Positions 47,706-57,631 are shown, counted from the first letter of the stretch. The stretch is DNA of 64,000 bases from Pseudomonas sp. B21-028 (GCF_024749045.1 NZ_CP087184.1:1860001-1924000), one strand, 5' to 3'. The notes: generated by a model from the letters alone, not told the origin. Made by a program: numbers and translations.

Positions 47706-48839
47706 ATGGCCGTGCGTTGGGATATTTTTTGCACCGTCGTCGATAACTTTGGCGACATCGGCGTCACCTGGCGCCTGGCCCGGCAATTGGTGGCCGAGCA
47801 CCAATGCGCGGTCCGGCTATGGGTCGATGACCTGCGAGCCTTCGAACGGCTATGTCCGGAAATCGATGTCACGCTGGCCGAGCAATGGCAACAAGGCGTG
47901 GATGTACGCCATTGGCCCAAGGACTGGCCAGGCGCCGACGCCGCCGATGTGGTGATCGCCGCGTTTGCCTGCCAGTTGCCGGGCGCCTACATGGACGCCA
48001 TGGCGGAGCGCCAGACCACGCCACTGTGGATGAATCTGGACTACCTGAGTGCCGAGGACTGGGTGATCGGCTGCCACGGGTTGCCGTCGGTCAAATACAG
48101 GCATGTCCAGAAGTATTTCTTTTTCCCCGGCTTCCGCGAGGGGACCGGCGGCTTGCTGCGTGAGTCTGGCCTGCTGGAGAGGCGTCGGCAGTTTCAACAG
48201 GATGTCGCGGCGCAACGGACGTTCCTGCAAGGGTTGGGCGTCGAGCGGGCACCGGATGCGCGGTTGATTTCGCTGTTTGCCTACGAAAATGCCGGGCTGG
48301 CCAGCTGGTTCAATGCGATGGCCGGCGATGCCCGGCCGTCCCATGTGCTGGTTCCCGAAGGGCGGGTGCTGGGGGATGTCGAGCGTTGGCTCGGGGTTGC
48401 CGATCTCAAGGTCGGTGCGTTGCATCGACGCGGAGCCCTGACGGTACAGGTGCTGCCGTTCGTCCGACAGGATCAATACGATCAGTTGCTCTGGTGCTGC
48501 GATTTCAATGCCGTGCGGGGCGAAGACTCTTTCGTGCGTGCCCAATGGGCAGGTCGACCATTCCTCTGGCATATCTACCAGCAGGAAGAAGACGTTCATC
48601 TGGAAAAACTCGACGCATTCCTCAGGCTGTACACCCAGGGCCTTCCAGAGCCGGCCGCAAAAGCGATGAGCGGTCTCTGGCGGACATGGAATGCCGGCCA
48701 GGACATGTCCGGACACTGGGAAAACGCCTGCGAACAGCAAGCGGCGCTGGCTGAACATGCCCATGCGTGGTGTCTGGCACAGGCCTCGCGACCCGATCTT
48801 GCCGCGGCGCTGGTGAAGTTTTATGGAAATTGGATATGA
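47706..48839 (+). CDS. earP: EF-P arginine rhamnosyltransferase EarP
   Basis: Transfers rhamnose from dTDP-L-rhamnose to Arg32 of EF-P, an inverting GT-B enzyme (GT104, former DUF2331). The 377-residue protein has Asp13 and Asp17 in VVDNFGDIG and the later VRGEDSF with the Glu reported as essential in P. putida/P. aeruginosa EarP. Lies 48 bases before efp on the same strand, the usual pair. The donor must come from rml genes outside this window. Confidence 0.94.
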   Translation: MAVRWDIFCTVVDNFGDIGVTWRLARQLVAEHQCAVRLWVDDLRAFERLCPEIDVTLAEQWQQGVDVRHWPKDWPGADAADVVIAAFACQLPGAYMDAMAERQTTPLWMNLDYLSAEDWVIGCHGLPSVKYRHVQKYFFFPGFREGTGGLLRESGLLERRRQFQQDVAAQRTFLQGLGVERAPDARLISLFAYENAGLASWFNAMAGDARPSHVLVPEGRVLGDVERWLGVADLKVGALHRRGALTVQVLPFVRQDQYDQLLWCCDFNAVRGEDSFVRAQWAGRPFLWHIYQQEEDVHLEKLDAFLRLYTQGLPEPAAKAMSGLWRTWNAGQDMSGHWENACEQQAALAEHAHAWCLAQASRPDLAAALVKFYGNWI

Positions 48840-48887
48840 TACGCGGCCTAGATTTTTGTCATTCCCATCCAAATTCGGATATTCGCA

Positions 48888-49457
48888 ATGAAAACTGGTA
48901 AAGAACTCAAACCCGGTACCGTGATTCGTATCGACAACGATCCTTGGCTGGTTCAGAAAGCTGAATTCACCAAGTCGGGTCGTAACAGCGCGATCATGAA
49001 GACCAAGCTGAAGAACCTGCTGACCGGTTACAAGACCGAAACCGTTTACGGTGCGGACGACAAACTGGACGACGTGATCCTCGACCGCAAAGAAGCGACC
49101 CTGTCCTTCATCAGCGGCGACTCCTACACGTTCATGGACACCACTGACTACACCATGTACGAGCTGAACGCCGAAGACATCGAAAGCGTTCTGCCATTCG
49201 TGGAAGAAGGCATGACCGACGTCTGCGAAGCCGTGTTCTTCGAAGGCCGTCTGGTTTCCGTAGAGCTGCCGACCACCATCGTGCGTCAGGTTGACTACAC
49301 CGAAGGTTCCGCGCGCGGCGACACTTCCGGTAAGGTGATGAAGCCTGCCAAACTGAAGAACGGTACCGAACTGTCGGTTGCTGACTTCATCGAGATCGGC
49401 GACATGATCGAGATCGATACCCGCGAAGGCGGTTCCTACAAAGGCCGCGCTAAATAA
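48888..49457 (+). CDS. efp: Translation elongation factor P
   Basis: Relieves ribosome stalling at polyproline runs. The 189-residue protein has the three-domain EF-P layout and, at the tip of domain I, KSGRNSA with Arg32 instead of the Lys modified in E. coli. This fits the adjacent EarP. Strong terminator follows at 49474-49505. Confidence 0.96.
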   Translation: MKTGKELKPGTVIRIDNDPWLVQKAEFTKSGRNSAIMKTKLKNLLTGYKTETVYGADDKLDDVILDRKEATLSFISGDSYTFMDTTDYTMYELNAEDIESVLPFVEEGMTDVCEAVFFEGRLVSVELPTTIVRQVDYTEGSARGDTSGKVMKPAKLKNGTELSVADFIEIGDMIEIDTREGGSYKGRAK

Positions 49458-49473
49458 GCGAAGTCTTGTGTAT

Positions 49474-49505
49474 GAAAAAGCCCGACCATTGAGTCGGGCT
49501 TTTTC
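49474..49505 (+). terminator. Terminator of efp
   Basis: Hairpin AAAGCCCGAC/GTCGGGCTTT with T-run. Confidence 0.88.
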
Positions 49506-49541
49506 ATTTCTGCGAAGGCCTGTCAGGCCTTGCGTCACCTT

Positions 49542-50555
49542 TCATTTCAGGTGTTGTTTCAACTCTTCAGACACTTGCAACATCGCCGAACGCACCGCCG
49601 GCACCTGGCTGACCACGTTGAGCAAGCCATAGTCGTGAATCATGCCGTTGTAGCGTACCGCCGTGACCGGCACGCCGGCCGCATCCAGTTTACGTGCGTA
49701 GGCTTCACCTTCATCACGCAGCACATCGGCTTCGGCGGTCTGCACCAGCGCGGGCGGCAGGCCCTTGAGTTGTGCGGTGCTGGCCCGCAGCGGCGAAGCG
49801 TAGATCTCGTTACGTTGTCCGGCATCGGTGGTGTAGTTGTCCCAGAACCATTTCATCATGTTCTTGCTGAGGAAATGTCCCTCGGCGAATTGGTTGTAGG
49901 ACGCGGTCTCGAAGTTCGCATCGGTCACCGGCCATAACAGCGCCTGAAAGCGGATTGCCGGCGTGCCCTTGTCCTTGGCCATCAAGGCCACGACGGCTGC
50001 CATGTTGCCGCCGACACTATTACCCGCCACGGCCAGGCGTTTGCCGTCGACATTGATCTGCTTGCCGTGCTCGGCTACCCACTTGGTCGCGGCATAGGCC
50101 TGGTTGATCGCCACTGGGTAATGCGCCTCGGGGGAGGGCGTGTAGTTGACGAATACCGCCACGGCTCCGGATCCCGCCACCAGGTCCCGAACCAGGCGTT
50201 CATGGGTCGGGAAATCTCCCAGAACCCAGCCACCGCCGTGGAAGAACATGAACACGGGCAACTCACCCTTGACCCCGGCCGGGCGAACGATGGTCAGGCT
50301 GATCGACTGGCCATCGACCTGGATGGTCTTCTCGCTGATATCCGCCTTGGGCAAGGTCAGTTTCACCCCCGCTTGGGCACCAACCAGCACCGCGCGGGCA
50401 TCCTTCGGCGACAGTTGTTCCAGGGGCTTGCCGGTGCCGGCATTCAATGCGTCGAGAAACTTCTGGGTGTTGTGCTCGACGATGCCATCGGCGAAGGCGC
50501 TGCTGACGCCAAGTGCGAGAAGGGTACCGGTCAGGGCCTTGGTGAACGTGTTCAT
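49542..50555 (-). CDS. Exported alpha/beta-hydrolase (HSL-type esterase)
   Basis: Protein of 337 residues with a signal peptide (to about residue 22, SSAFA). The oxyanion motif FFHGGGWVLGD and nucleophile elbow AGNSVGG (G-x-S-x-G) place it in the hormone-sensitive lipase group; the usual residue before Ser in this group is Asp, here Asn. Asp and His partners are near ADVLRDEGE and GMIHDYG. Probably periplasmic carboxylesterase. Next to ohr on the same strand. Confidence 0.85.
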   Translation of the reverse strand: MNTFTKALTGTLLALGVSSAFADGIVEHNTQKFLDALNAGTGKPLEQLSPKDARAVLVGAQAGVKLTLPKADISEKTIQVDGQSISLTIVRPAGVKGELPVFMFFHGGGWVLGDFPTHERLVRDLVAGSGAVAVFVNYTPSPEAHYPVAINQAYAATKWVAEHGKQINVDGKRLAVAGNSVGGNMAAVVALMAKDKGTPAIRFQALLWPVTDANFETASYNQFAEGHFLSKNMMKWFWDNYTTDAGQRNEIYASPLRASTAQLKGLPPALVQTAEADVLRDEGEAYARKLDAAGVPVTAVRYNGMIHDYGLLNVVSQVPAVRSAMLQVSEELKQHLK

Positions 50556-50590
50556 GGGGAATCTCCTTGGGTTCGGTCCGGATCGGTGGG

Positions 50591-51010
50591 TTAAACGGTC
50601 ACATGCAGGCGAACATCAACGTTGCCGCGGGTGGCGTTGGAGTACGGGCAGACCTGGTGAGCCGCGTCCACCAGGCTTTGCGCGTCGGTCTGGTCCAGGC
50701 CGGGCAAGCTGATGTGCAGGTCGATGTCGAGGCCGAAACCGCCGGGAATCTGACCGATGCCGACATGGGCGGTGATCGAGGCATCGTCCGGGATCTTGCG
50801 CTTGCTTTGGCCGGCGACGAATTTCAGGGCGCCGATGAAGCAGGCCGAGTAGCCGGCGGCAAACAGTTGTTCCGGGTTGGTCGCCGCACCGCCGGCACCG
50901 CCGAGTTCTTTCGGGGTGGCGAGTTTGACGTCGAGGATGTTGTCGCTGGAGATCGCACGACCATCACGGCCGCCGGTGGAGGTTGCGATTGCGGTGTAGA
51001 GAGTTTGCAT
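50591..51010 (-). CDS. ohr: Organic hydroperoxide resistance protein Ohr
   Basis: Thiol peroxidase that reduces organic and fatty-acid hydroperoxides with lipoyl electron donors. The 139-residue protein has both redox cysteines: Cys57 in YSACFIGAL and Cys121 in QVCPYSNATRGN. The regulator ohrR lies upstream on the same strand, separated by 459 bases holding REPs and likely operators. Confidence 0.94.
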   Translation of the reverse strand: MQTLYTAIATSTGGRDGRAISSDNILDVKLATPKELGGAGGAATNPEQLFAAGYSACFIGALKFVAGQSKRKIPDDASITAHVGIGQIPGGFGLDIDLHISLPGLDQTDAQSLVDAAHQVCPYSNATRGNVDVRLHVTV

Positions 51011-51040
51011 GATGAGAGCCTCGTTTTTGGGTTTTCGTTT

Positions 51041-51108
51041 GCGCTAAATGTTTGCGCGCTAAGTAGGTGTGAGGCGAATATAGTTCGCTAATATTTTGCG
51101 CGCAATAT
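51041..51108. promoter_or_regulatory. Putative OhrR operator region of ohr
   Basis: A palindrome TTGCGCGCAA at 51096-51105 in an A+T-rich setting and related half-sites TTTGCGCGCTAA (51051-51062) and TTTGCGCTAA (51038-51047). They lie 30-100 bases upstream of ohr. The role is inferred from position and from the type of site bound by OhrR. Confidence 0.5.
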
Positions 51109-51211
51109 AAATTTTCGATCAGTTTTCCATTCTTCAAGCCCGATAGTCAGGAAAGCCTTGAGTTAGAGCTGTTTGGTCGGGATAATTTTTTTAGCGGAGG
51201 CTGGAGCGACG

Positions 51212-51442
51212 CCATCGCGAGCAGGCTCGCTCCCACAGGGATCCGTGGTGGACGCGATTTCTGTGGACACTCAGAACCAGTGTGGGAGCGAGCCTGCTCG
51301 CGATAGCGGAGTGGCTGTCACAAAGATATTGAATGTGCCGCCGCCATCGCGGGCAAGCCCGGCTCCCACAGGGTCTGGTGGCGTATGCAAAGGCTGCATA
51401 CACCCCAAATCCAGTGTGGGAGCGAGCTTGCTCGCGATAGCG
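51212..51442. repeat. Cluster of four alternating REP sequences between ohr and ohrR
   Basis: Arms at about 51214-51238 (inverted), 51281-51306 (direct), 51342-51370 (inverted, GGGCAAGCCC variant) and 51414-51440 (direct). They form two back-to-back REPINs. Confidence 0.9.
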
Positions 51443-51469
51443 GTGGGTCAGTCGAAGAGGGGGGATGGG

Positions 51470-51931
51470 TTACAGACTGTCCTGCAAGTGGCTGCGCAGT
51501 GCTTGCAGGTCCAGTTGCAGCTTTTTCAGCTGTTCCAGTGTCTGGCCGCTGGCGGCGAGGATGCACTGGGGGATATCGAGGGCTTTTTCATGGAGTGCGC
51601 GGCCCTGTTCGGTGAGCTCGACAATCACCACGCGTTCATCTTCACGGCTGCGGGTGCGGCTCAGCAGGCCTTCAGCTTCCAGGCGCTTGAGTAGCGGCGT
51701 CAGCGAGCCGGGGTCGGTGAGCAAGCGCGTGCTGATTTCACCGACGGTCAAGCCGTCTTTTTCCCACAACACCATCATTGCCAGATACTGCGGATAGGTC
51801 AGGCCCAAGGCTTGCAGCAACGGCTTGTAGACCTTGGTCATCATCAGCGACGTGGAATGCAGGGCAAAGCAGACCTGATTGTCGAGCAACAGGGCTTCGC
51901 AGGGTTCGGGGGTGTCGCGTTGGGGGCTCAT
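51470..51931 (-). CDS. ohrR: MarR-family organic peroxide sensor OhrR
   Basis: Repressor of ohr, 153 residues. The reactive cysteine is in DNQVCFALHSTS (Cys21, equivalent to Cys22 of Xanthomonas OhrR), and the winged helix spans LTVGEISTRLLTDPGSLTPL. The start at 51931 begins at MSPQRD; a longer frame to 52123 is not supported. Confidence 0.92.
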   Translation of the reverse strand: MSPQRDTPEPCEALLLDNQVCFALHSTSLMMTKVYKPLLQALGLTYPQYLAMMVLWEKDGLTVGEISTRLLTDPGSLTPLLKRLEAEGLLSRTRSREDERVVIVELTEQGRALHEKALDIPQCILAASGQTLEQLKKLQLDLQALRSHLQDSL

Positions 51932-52076
51932 GGCAAAACCTTCAATCGATAATCCAATGAATCTAGCGTGCGAACCTTTAAGGCGCCAGATAATTCTGAC
52001 GCTCTGATCAGATGTTACGTTCCCCCACTGGCGCCGACTGCGTAGGATAGACGCCCTGATGAAGGGGGAATCGTCT

Positions 52077-52825
52077 GTGATCGAAGTTGCATTGTATTTG
52101 GTGTTGGGGGCCGCGTTGGGCACCTTGGGGGATTATTCGGTATTGGCGGTGGGCTGATTGCGATTCCTGTGTTGGGCGTATGGTTCGGTCTGGACCAGCA
52201 GCTCGCCCAAGGGACCGCCCTGGTGATGGTGGTTCCCAATGTGATGCTCGCGCTGTGGCGTTATCACCAGCGCAATCGCATCGAGTTGCGTCACGTGCTG
52301 CCACTGGCTTCCACGGGCTTCTGCTTTGCCTGGCTCGGCTCGATCTGGGCCGTCGGGGTCGACGCCGAAAGCATGCGAATCGGCTTCGTCGCGTTCCTGG
52401 TCGCCCTGGCGGCCTATAACCTGGTCCGTATGTTTACCGCCACCGCACCGGCTTCGGCGCAGATGCGTCACGGCTGGCCATGGCTGGGCGTGCTGGGGGC
52501 GGCCTCCGGGACCATGGGCGGTCTGTTCGGTGTCGGCGGTGCTGTCGTTGCGACGCCGATCCTGACCAGTCTGTTTGGTACCAGCCAAGTGGTCGCCCAA
52601 GGGCTATCGCTGTCGCTGGCCTTGCCCAGTACCGGCGTCACCCTGGCCACCTATGCGTTCCACCATCAAGTGGACTGGTCGATCGGCTTGCCACTGGCCG
52701 TCGGCGGTTTGCTGAGTATCAGTTGGGGCGTGAAGGTCGCCCACGCCATGCCGGAGCGGCTGTTGCGCGGGCTGTTCTGCGGGTTCCTGGTGCTGTGCGC
52801 GGTGCTGCTCGCCTTTAAAGTTTGA
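52077..52825 (+). pseudogene. TSUP (TauE/SafE) permease with a frameshift near its 5' end
   Basis: A frame from GTG 52077 reads IEVALYLVLGAALGTLG; the expected continuation GLFGIGGGLIAIPVLGVWFG is in another frame from about 52131 to the stop at 52825. Loss of one G in the run 52127-52131 explains it. The remaining 230 residues hold a normal TSUP membrane protein with the second repeat GTMGGLFGVGGAVVATPIL. If real, the gene is broken unless translation restarts inside (for example at an internal TTG/ATG). It could also be a sequencing error. Confidence 0.8.
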
Positions 52826-53696
52826 AGCCTTCGACGATGTGCTCGGCCAGGCACTCGGTGATGGGCGATGGATTGTGCAGGTTGCGGATCAGCATGATGC
52901 TGGCTTCAGGCAGCTCCGGCAGGTTTTCGGTCTCGCCGAGCACGCGCATGTCCGGTGTCAGCAGGCTCTCCAGTTGCGCGGTGATCGCCAGTCCCGCGCC
53001 CACCACCGCCATGAGGGCCGACAGGCTGGAACTGTTGTAGGCCACGCGATATTCGCGGCCCATGGCATCCAGCGCATTGCAGGCCCATTGTCGGCAGAAG
53101 CAATCGCTATTGAACATCGCCAGTGGCAGCGGTGTTTTCTCATGGGCGCTGAAACACGCGGCTTCGGCCCAGACAAAGCGCTCCTTGCGCAATAACTGGC
53201 CGATTTCATCTCCCGGTTTACGGGTAACGATGGACAAGTCCAGGTCCTGTCGCAGCAGCAACTGCTTGGACGACTCGCAGTGCACTTCAATTTCGATCAG
53301 CGGATAGAACTGGGCGAAGCGCTGCAAGATGCCAGGCAGGAAGCGCATCACGTAGTCATCCGGCGTGCCGATGCGCACGGTGCCGACCATATGCGGTTCA
53401 CGCAGGGTGTTGAACACCTCGCTGTGCAGCTTGAGGATGCGCCGGGCATACCCCAGCAGCACCTGGCCTTCGGCGGTGAGCTTGACCTGGCGCCCGTCAC
53501 GCTCGAATAACCGTCGCTGCAATACATCTTCCTCGAGACGCTTCATCTGCATGCTGACGGCGGACTGGGTGCGGTTGACCAATTCACCGGCGCGGGTAAA
53601 ACCGCCCTGGTCGGCGATGGCGACGAAGGTCCGCAGCACTTCCGTATCGATGCTCGGGTAACTCGACAATTGATCAATCTCCGAGATGTATTGCAT
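52815..53696 (-). CDS. LysR-family transcriptional regulator
   Basis: Regulator of 293 residues. Winged helix in residues 15-75 (LRTFVAIADQGGFTRAGELV and SAVSMQMKRLEEDV), then a periplasmic-binding-like effector domain (GTVRIGTPDDYVMRFLPGIL). ATG 53696 is favoured; ATG 53705 would add three residues. It overlaps the 3' end of the convergent TSUP gene by 11 bases. The DUF1127 gene is divergent, 70 bases away. Ligand and targets unknown. Confidence 0.87.
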   Translation of the reverse strand: MQYISEIDQLSSYPSIDTEVLRTFVAIADQGGFTRAGELVNRTQSAVSMQMKRLEEDVLQRRLFERDGRQVKLTAEGQVLLGYARRILKLHSEVFNTLREPHMVGTVRIGTPDDYVMRFLPGILQRFAQFYPLIEIEVHCESSKQLLLRQDLDLSIVTRKPGDEIGQLLRKERFVWAEAACFSAHEKTPLPLAMFNSDCFCRQWACNALDAMGREYRVAYNSSSLSALMAVVGAGLAITAQLESLLTPDMRVLGETENLPELPEASIMLIRNLHNPSPITECLAEHIVEGFKL

Positions 53697-53766
53697 AAGA
53701 AACATTCGTTGGATTGATCTTAGCCTTGGCGCGAGACTTGAACCACCCCCAACGGAGGACATCACG

Positions 53767-53985
53767 ATGAAAGGTCAGAAAGGATACGTATCGATAGACA
53801 GGCATTCATTCCATTTTTCCCTCAGCGATCTGCTGCGCAAGTTTAGCCGCTGGTATGAATTGCACCACGAGCGCGAATTACTCGCCGGTCTGAGCGACGA
53901 GGCGCTCAAGGACATCGGCGTTAGCCGTGCAGATGTAGAACAGGAAGTGGTTCGGCCATTCTGGGATGACCCAATGCACAAATGA
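53767..53985 (+). CDS. DUF1127 small protein
   Basis: Protein of 72 residues with the DUF1127 core RKFSRWYELHHERELLAGLS followed by DIGVSRADVE. GGAGG lies about nine bases before the ATG. Such small Arg-rich proteins affect RNA turnover or phosphate and carbon metabolism in alphaproteobacteria; the pseudomonad role is unknown. Divergent from the LysR gene. Confidence 0.87.
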   Translation: MKGQKGYVSIDRHSFHFSLSDLLRKFSRWYELHHERELLAGLSDEALKDIGVSRADVEQEVVRPFWDDPMHK

Positions 53986-54049
53986 GCCATCCCTCCCTAC
54001 ACAAACCGATAACTGGTGAGGTAGGTTGCGAGCAGAGAAGGAGATCTCC

Positions 54050-55278
54050 ATGCCCGCGACTGTATCCTTTACCCTCAAACAGGCCCGGCGTCTGGCGTTG
54101 GCCGCCCAGGGATTCAATGGGCGGCTGCCGCCGGCTTCGGTGCAACCCTCGCGTCTCAACCGCCTGATCGAACGCCTCGGCGTGCTGCAGATCGATTCGG
54201 TCAATGCCCTGGTACGTTCGCATTACCTCCCGCTGTTTTCCCGCCTCGGTCACTACAACCCCGATTTGCTCGATCAAGCAGCCTGGAGCCAGGGGCGGCG
54301 TCGCACCTTGTTCGAATACTGGGGGCATGAAGCGTCGTTGTTGCCCCTGTCGATGTATCCGCTGATGCGCTGGCGCATGGCTCGCGCGGCCCGTGGTGAA
54401 GGCATCTATCAACAATTGGCGCGGTTCGGCCGTGAGCGGCAGGATGTCATCCATCGCGTCCTGGCGGCGGTCCGGGACCAGGGCGCCCTGGGCGCCGGGA
54501 GTCTGTCCACACGTGCGGAAAAGGCCGGTCCCTGGTGGGACTGGAGTGCCGAGAAGCACGCGTTGGAGTGGCTGTTCGCCGCGGGTGAAGTCACGGTGGC
54601 CGGGCGGCGCGGTTTCGAGCGGCTCTACGACTTGCCAGAGCGGGTACTTCCGGCATCGGTCCTGGAGCAATCGGTTCCGGACGAAGCCCAGGCCCAACGC
54701 GCCTTGCTGCTGCATGCCGCCGGGGCACTGGGTGTCGGCACCGAAAAAGACCTGCGTGACTATTTCCGCCTCGATCCGGCCGACAGCCGTGCGCGCCTGG
54801 CCGAGCTGGAGGAAACCGGTGAGCTGTGGCGCTGCCAGGTGCAAGGCTGGAAGCAACCGGCCTGGTGCCTGCCGGACGGGAAAATTCCCCGCAACGTGAC
54901 GACCAGCGCCTTGCTCTCACCGTTCGATTCGCTGGTCTGGGAGCGCAATCGTACCGAACGGCTGTTCGACTTCCGTTATCGACTGGAAATCTACACCCGG
55001 TCCATAAGCGAGTGTATGGCTACTACGTGTTGCCGTTCCTGCATAACGAACGCATTGCCGCTCGGGTGGACCTGCGGGCGGAACGGGCCCATGGCCGGTT
55101 GGCGGTGCACGCGGTGCATGAGGAGCAGCCGGGGCTGGACGAGGAGGGGATACAGGTGTTGGCGATGAACCTGCGGCGCATGGCCGACTGGTTGGGGTTG
55201 GAGCGGGTTCAGCTCAATTGCCAGCGGGCGAGTGGGGTTCGGTTGGCGGGGGCGTTGGCCGAAATCTCGGGTGATTGA
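54050..55278 (+). pseudogene. YcaQ-like winged-helix protein (interstrand crosslink glycosylase family), frameshifted
   Basis: The first 316 codons (to about 54996) match the YcaQ/AlkX family: LGVLQIDSVNALVRSHYLPL near the N-terminus and the tandem winged-helix body, with ALLSPFDSLVWERNRTERLF late. The expected continuation PVHKRVYGYYVLPFLHNERI lies one frame over and runs to a stop at 55276-55278. One C missing from the run at 54996-54998 accounts for the shift. Family enzymes unhook DNA crosslinks. As read, the product loses its last 90 residues. A sequencing error is possible. Confidence 0.82.
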
Positions 55279-55286
55279 TCCGGCCC

Positions 55287-55378
55287 CATCGCGAGCAGGC
55301 TCGCTCCCACATTGACCGTGCTGTTCACAAATGTTGTGTTCACCGAATCACCTGTGGGAGCGAGCCTGCTCGCGATGG
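55287..55378. repeat. REPIN between YcaQ-like and class II DAHP synthase genes
   Basis: Inverted pair: ATCGCGAGCAGGCTCGCTCC and GGGAGCGAGCCTGCTCGCGA. Loop of about 48 bases. Confidence 0.9.
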
Positions 55379-55389
55379 TTTGAAAGACG

Positions 55390-56736
55390 CTAGCGCCGAA
55401 CCTGCTTCAACGTCTCGGCAATCAAGAACGCCAGTTCCAGCGACTGGTCGGCATTCATCCGCGGATCGCAATGGGTGTGATAGCGGTCCGACAGCCCATC
55501 TTCGGTAATCGGCCGCGCGCCGCCGATGCACTCGGTGACGTTCTGCCCGGTCATCTCGATGTGAATGCCGCCGGCATAAGTGCCTTCGGCTTCGTGGACC
55601 TGGAAGAACTGTTTCACTTCGCCGAGGATCTGTGCGAAGTCCCGGGTCTTGTAGCCGCTGCTGGCCTTGATGGTGTTGCCGTGCATGGGGTCGGAACTCC
55701 ACAGCACCTGCTTGCCCTCGCGTTGCACGGCTCGCAGCAGTTGTGGCAGGTGATCGCCGACCTTGTTCGCGCCCATCCGCGCAATCAGGTTCAGCCGGCC
55801 CGGGTCGTTGTCCGGGTTCAGTACGTCGATCAGGCGGATCAGGTCGTCGGGGTTCATGCTCGGGCCGACCTTGACTCCGATCGGGTTGTTCACGCCGCGC
55901 AGGAATTCGACATGGGCGCCGTCCAGCTGACGGGTGCGGTCGCCGATCCATAACATGTGGGCCGAGCAGTCGTAGTAATCGTTGGTCAGGCTGTCACGGC
56001 GCACGAACGCTTCTTCGTAGTTGAGCAGCAGCGCTTCGTGAGCGGTGAAGAAGCTGGTTTCGCGCAGTTGCGGCGAGCTGTCCATGCCGCAGGCGCGCAT
56101 GAATGCCAGGGTTTCGTCGATGCGGTCGGCCAGGTGGCTGTATTTTTCCGCCAGGGCCGAGTTGGCGATGAAGTCCAGGTTCCACTTGTGCACCTGGTGC
56201 AGGTCCGCAAACCCGCCCTGGGCGAAAGCCCGCAGCAGGTTCAAGGTGGCGGTGGACTGATGGTAGGACTGCAGCAGGCGTTCCGGGTCCGGCACGCGAC
56301 TCTGCTCGTCGAAGCCGATGCCATTGACGATGTCGCCCCGGTAGGCCGGCAGGGTGACGCCGTCGATGGTTTCATCGTTGGCCGAACGCGGTTTGGCGAA
56401 CTGCCCGGCCATGCGTCCGACCTTGACCACCGGGCAACCGGCGGCAAAGGTCATGACAATTGCCATCTGCAGCAGGACCTTGAAGGTGTCGCGAATCTTC
56501 GCCGCCGAGAACTCCGCGAAGCTTTCGGCGCAGTCGCCGCCTTGCAGCAAAAAGGCCCGGCCCTGAGTGACTTCGGCGAACTGGCGGCGCAGTTCCCGGG
56601 CTTCCCCGGCAAACACCAGCGGTGGGTAGCTGGCGAGGGTCTGCTCGACTTGTAGCAGGTGCGCCGCGTCGGGGTAGCGGGGTTGTTGCTGGATCGGCAG
56701 GGCGCGCCAGCTGTCAGGGCTCCAGGGTTGGCTCAT
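55390..56736 (-). CDS. Class II DAHP synthase (plant type)
   Basis: DAHP synthase of 448 residues, unrelated in sequence to the class I enzyme at 41580-42656. Class II signatures: [44 protein letters not shown] and SDPMHGNT. In P. aeruginosa the class II enzyme PA2843 feeds general aromatic synthesis and others feed phenazines; context here (no phenazine genes) favours primary metabolism. Confidence 0.93.
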   Translation of the reverse strand: MSQPWSPDSWRALPIQQQPRYPDAAHLLQVEQTLASYPPLVFAGEARELRRQFAEVTQGRAFLLQGGDCAESFAEFSAAKIRDTFKVLLQMAIVMTFAAGCPVVKVGRMAGQFAKPRSANDETIDGVTLPAYRGDIVNGIGFDEQSRVPDPERLLQSYHQSTATLNLLRAFAQGGFADLHQVHKWNLDFIANSALAEKYSHLADRIDETLAFMRACGMDSSPQLRETSFFTAHEALLLNYEEAFVRRDSLTNDYYDCSAHMLWIGDRTRQLDGAHVEFLRGVNNPIGVKVGPSMNPDDLIRLIDVLNPDNDPGRLNLIARMGANKVGDHLPQLLRAVQREGKQVLWSSDPMHGNTIKASSGYKTRDFAQILGEVKQFFQVHEAEGTYAGGIHIEMTGQNVTECIGGARPITEDGLSDRYHTHCDPRMNADQSLELAFLIAETLKQVRR

Positions 56737-56875
56737 CGTGATCTCTAGGTGGTTGACGCTCGGACGGCCATGTTATCAGCAAAGTTATCAGCAAATTAGT
56801 GCGTGACCTGTTCCCGTCGCTTGGTCGACAATCGCGCTTTTGCCGCCGCCCGCCCGGCAACCATCAGGAGATGAA

Positions 56876-57631
56876 ATGACAGAGGAGCGCGTCGAGCATC
56901 TGCTCGCCGAGGTGCACGACGAGTTCGGCATGATCCGGGTCTTCGAAGTGGCCGATTACCGGTTTCTCGAATTCGGCGATGCCATCGAGCAGAGCTGCGT
57001 GTTCACGGCCGACCCCAGCTGGCTCGAATATGACTACACCCGCGCGATGCTGATCGGTGCGTTGTGCCACGAACAGCCGGAAAGCGCGCTGTTCCTGGGC
57101 TTGGGCGCCGGTACGCTGACCCAGGCCTGCCTCCGGTTCCTGCCGCTGGAAGACGTCGAGGCCATCGAACTGCGCCCCGATGTGCCGCGCCTGGCCATCG
57201 AATACCTGGGGCTGGATGATGATCCACGGCTGTACATCCGTGTCGGCGATGCCTTGGAGTTGTTGGAAACCGCAGAACCTGCGGACCTGATCTTCGTCGA
57301 CCTCTACACCGATGTCGGCCCCGGCGTCGGCCACTTGGCCTGGGGGTTTCTGGAAGACTGTCAGAAGCGCCTGAACCCCGGCGGCTGGCTGGTGATCAAC
57401 CAGTGGGCCACCGACGACGGCAAGCCGCTGGGCGCGGCGTTGTTGCGTGGCCTGTACCACCGTCATTACTGGGAGCTGCCGGTCAAGGAGGGCAATGTGA
57501 TCCTGATCGTGCCGGCGGACCTGGAACAGGCAATGGACATGGAAGGACTGATCGCTCGTGCCGAAGCGTTGGCGCCACGGCTGGGCTATTCGTTGCTGCC
57601 GTTGATCAAGGCTATCCGCCCGGCAACCTGA
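56876..57631 (+). CDS. Spermidine synthase-like methyltransferase-fold protein
   Basis: Protein of 251 residues with the polyamine aminopropyltransferase fold: SALFLGLGAGTLTQACLRFL (nucleotide loop), VEAIELRPDV and the DLIFVDLYTDVGPG segment near the active site. It lacks some polyamine-binding residues of true SpeE, so it may be a paralogue with another role. CAGGAG lies five bases before ATG 56876. Confidence 0.82.
   Translation: MTEERVEHLLAEVHDEFGMIRVFEVADYRFLEFGDAIEQSCVFTADPSWLEYDYTRAMLIGALCHEQPESALFLGLGAGTLTQACLRFLPLEDVEAIELRPDVPRLAIEYLGLDDDPRLYIRVGDALELLETAEPADLIFVDLYTDVGPGVGHLAWGFLEDCQKRLNPGGWLVINQWATDDGKPLGAALLRGLYHRHYWELPVKEGNVILIVPADLEQAMDMEGLIARAEALAPRLGYSLLPLIKAIRPAT

Noticed and set aside
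47850..49538. 562-codon minus-strand frame opposite earP and efp
   Set aside because: Antisense shadow of two well-defined genes, with no domain of its own.
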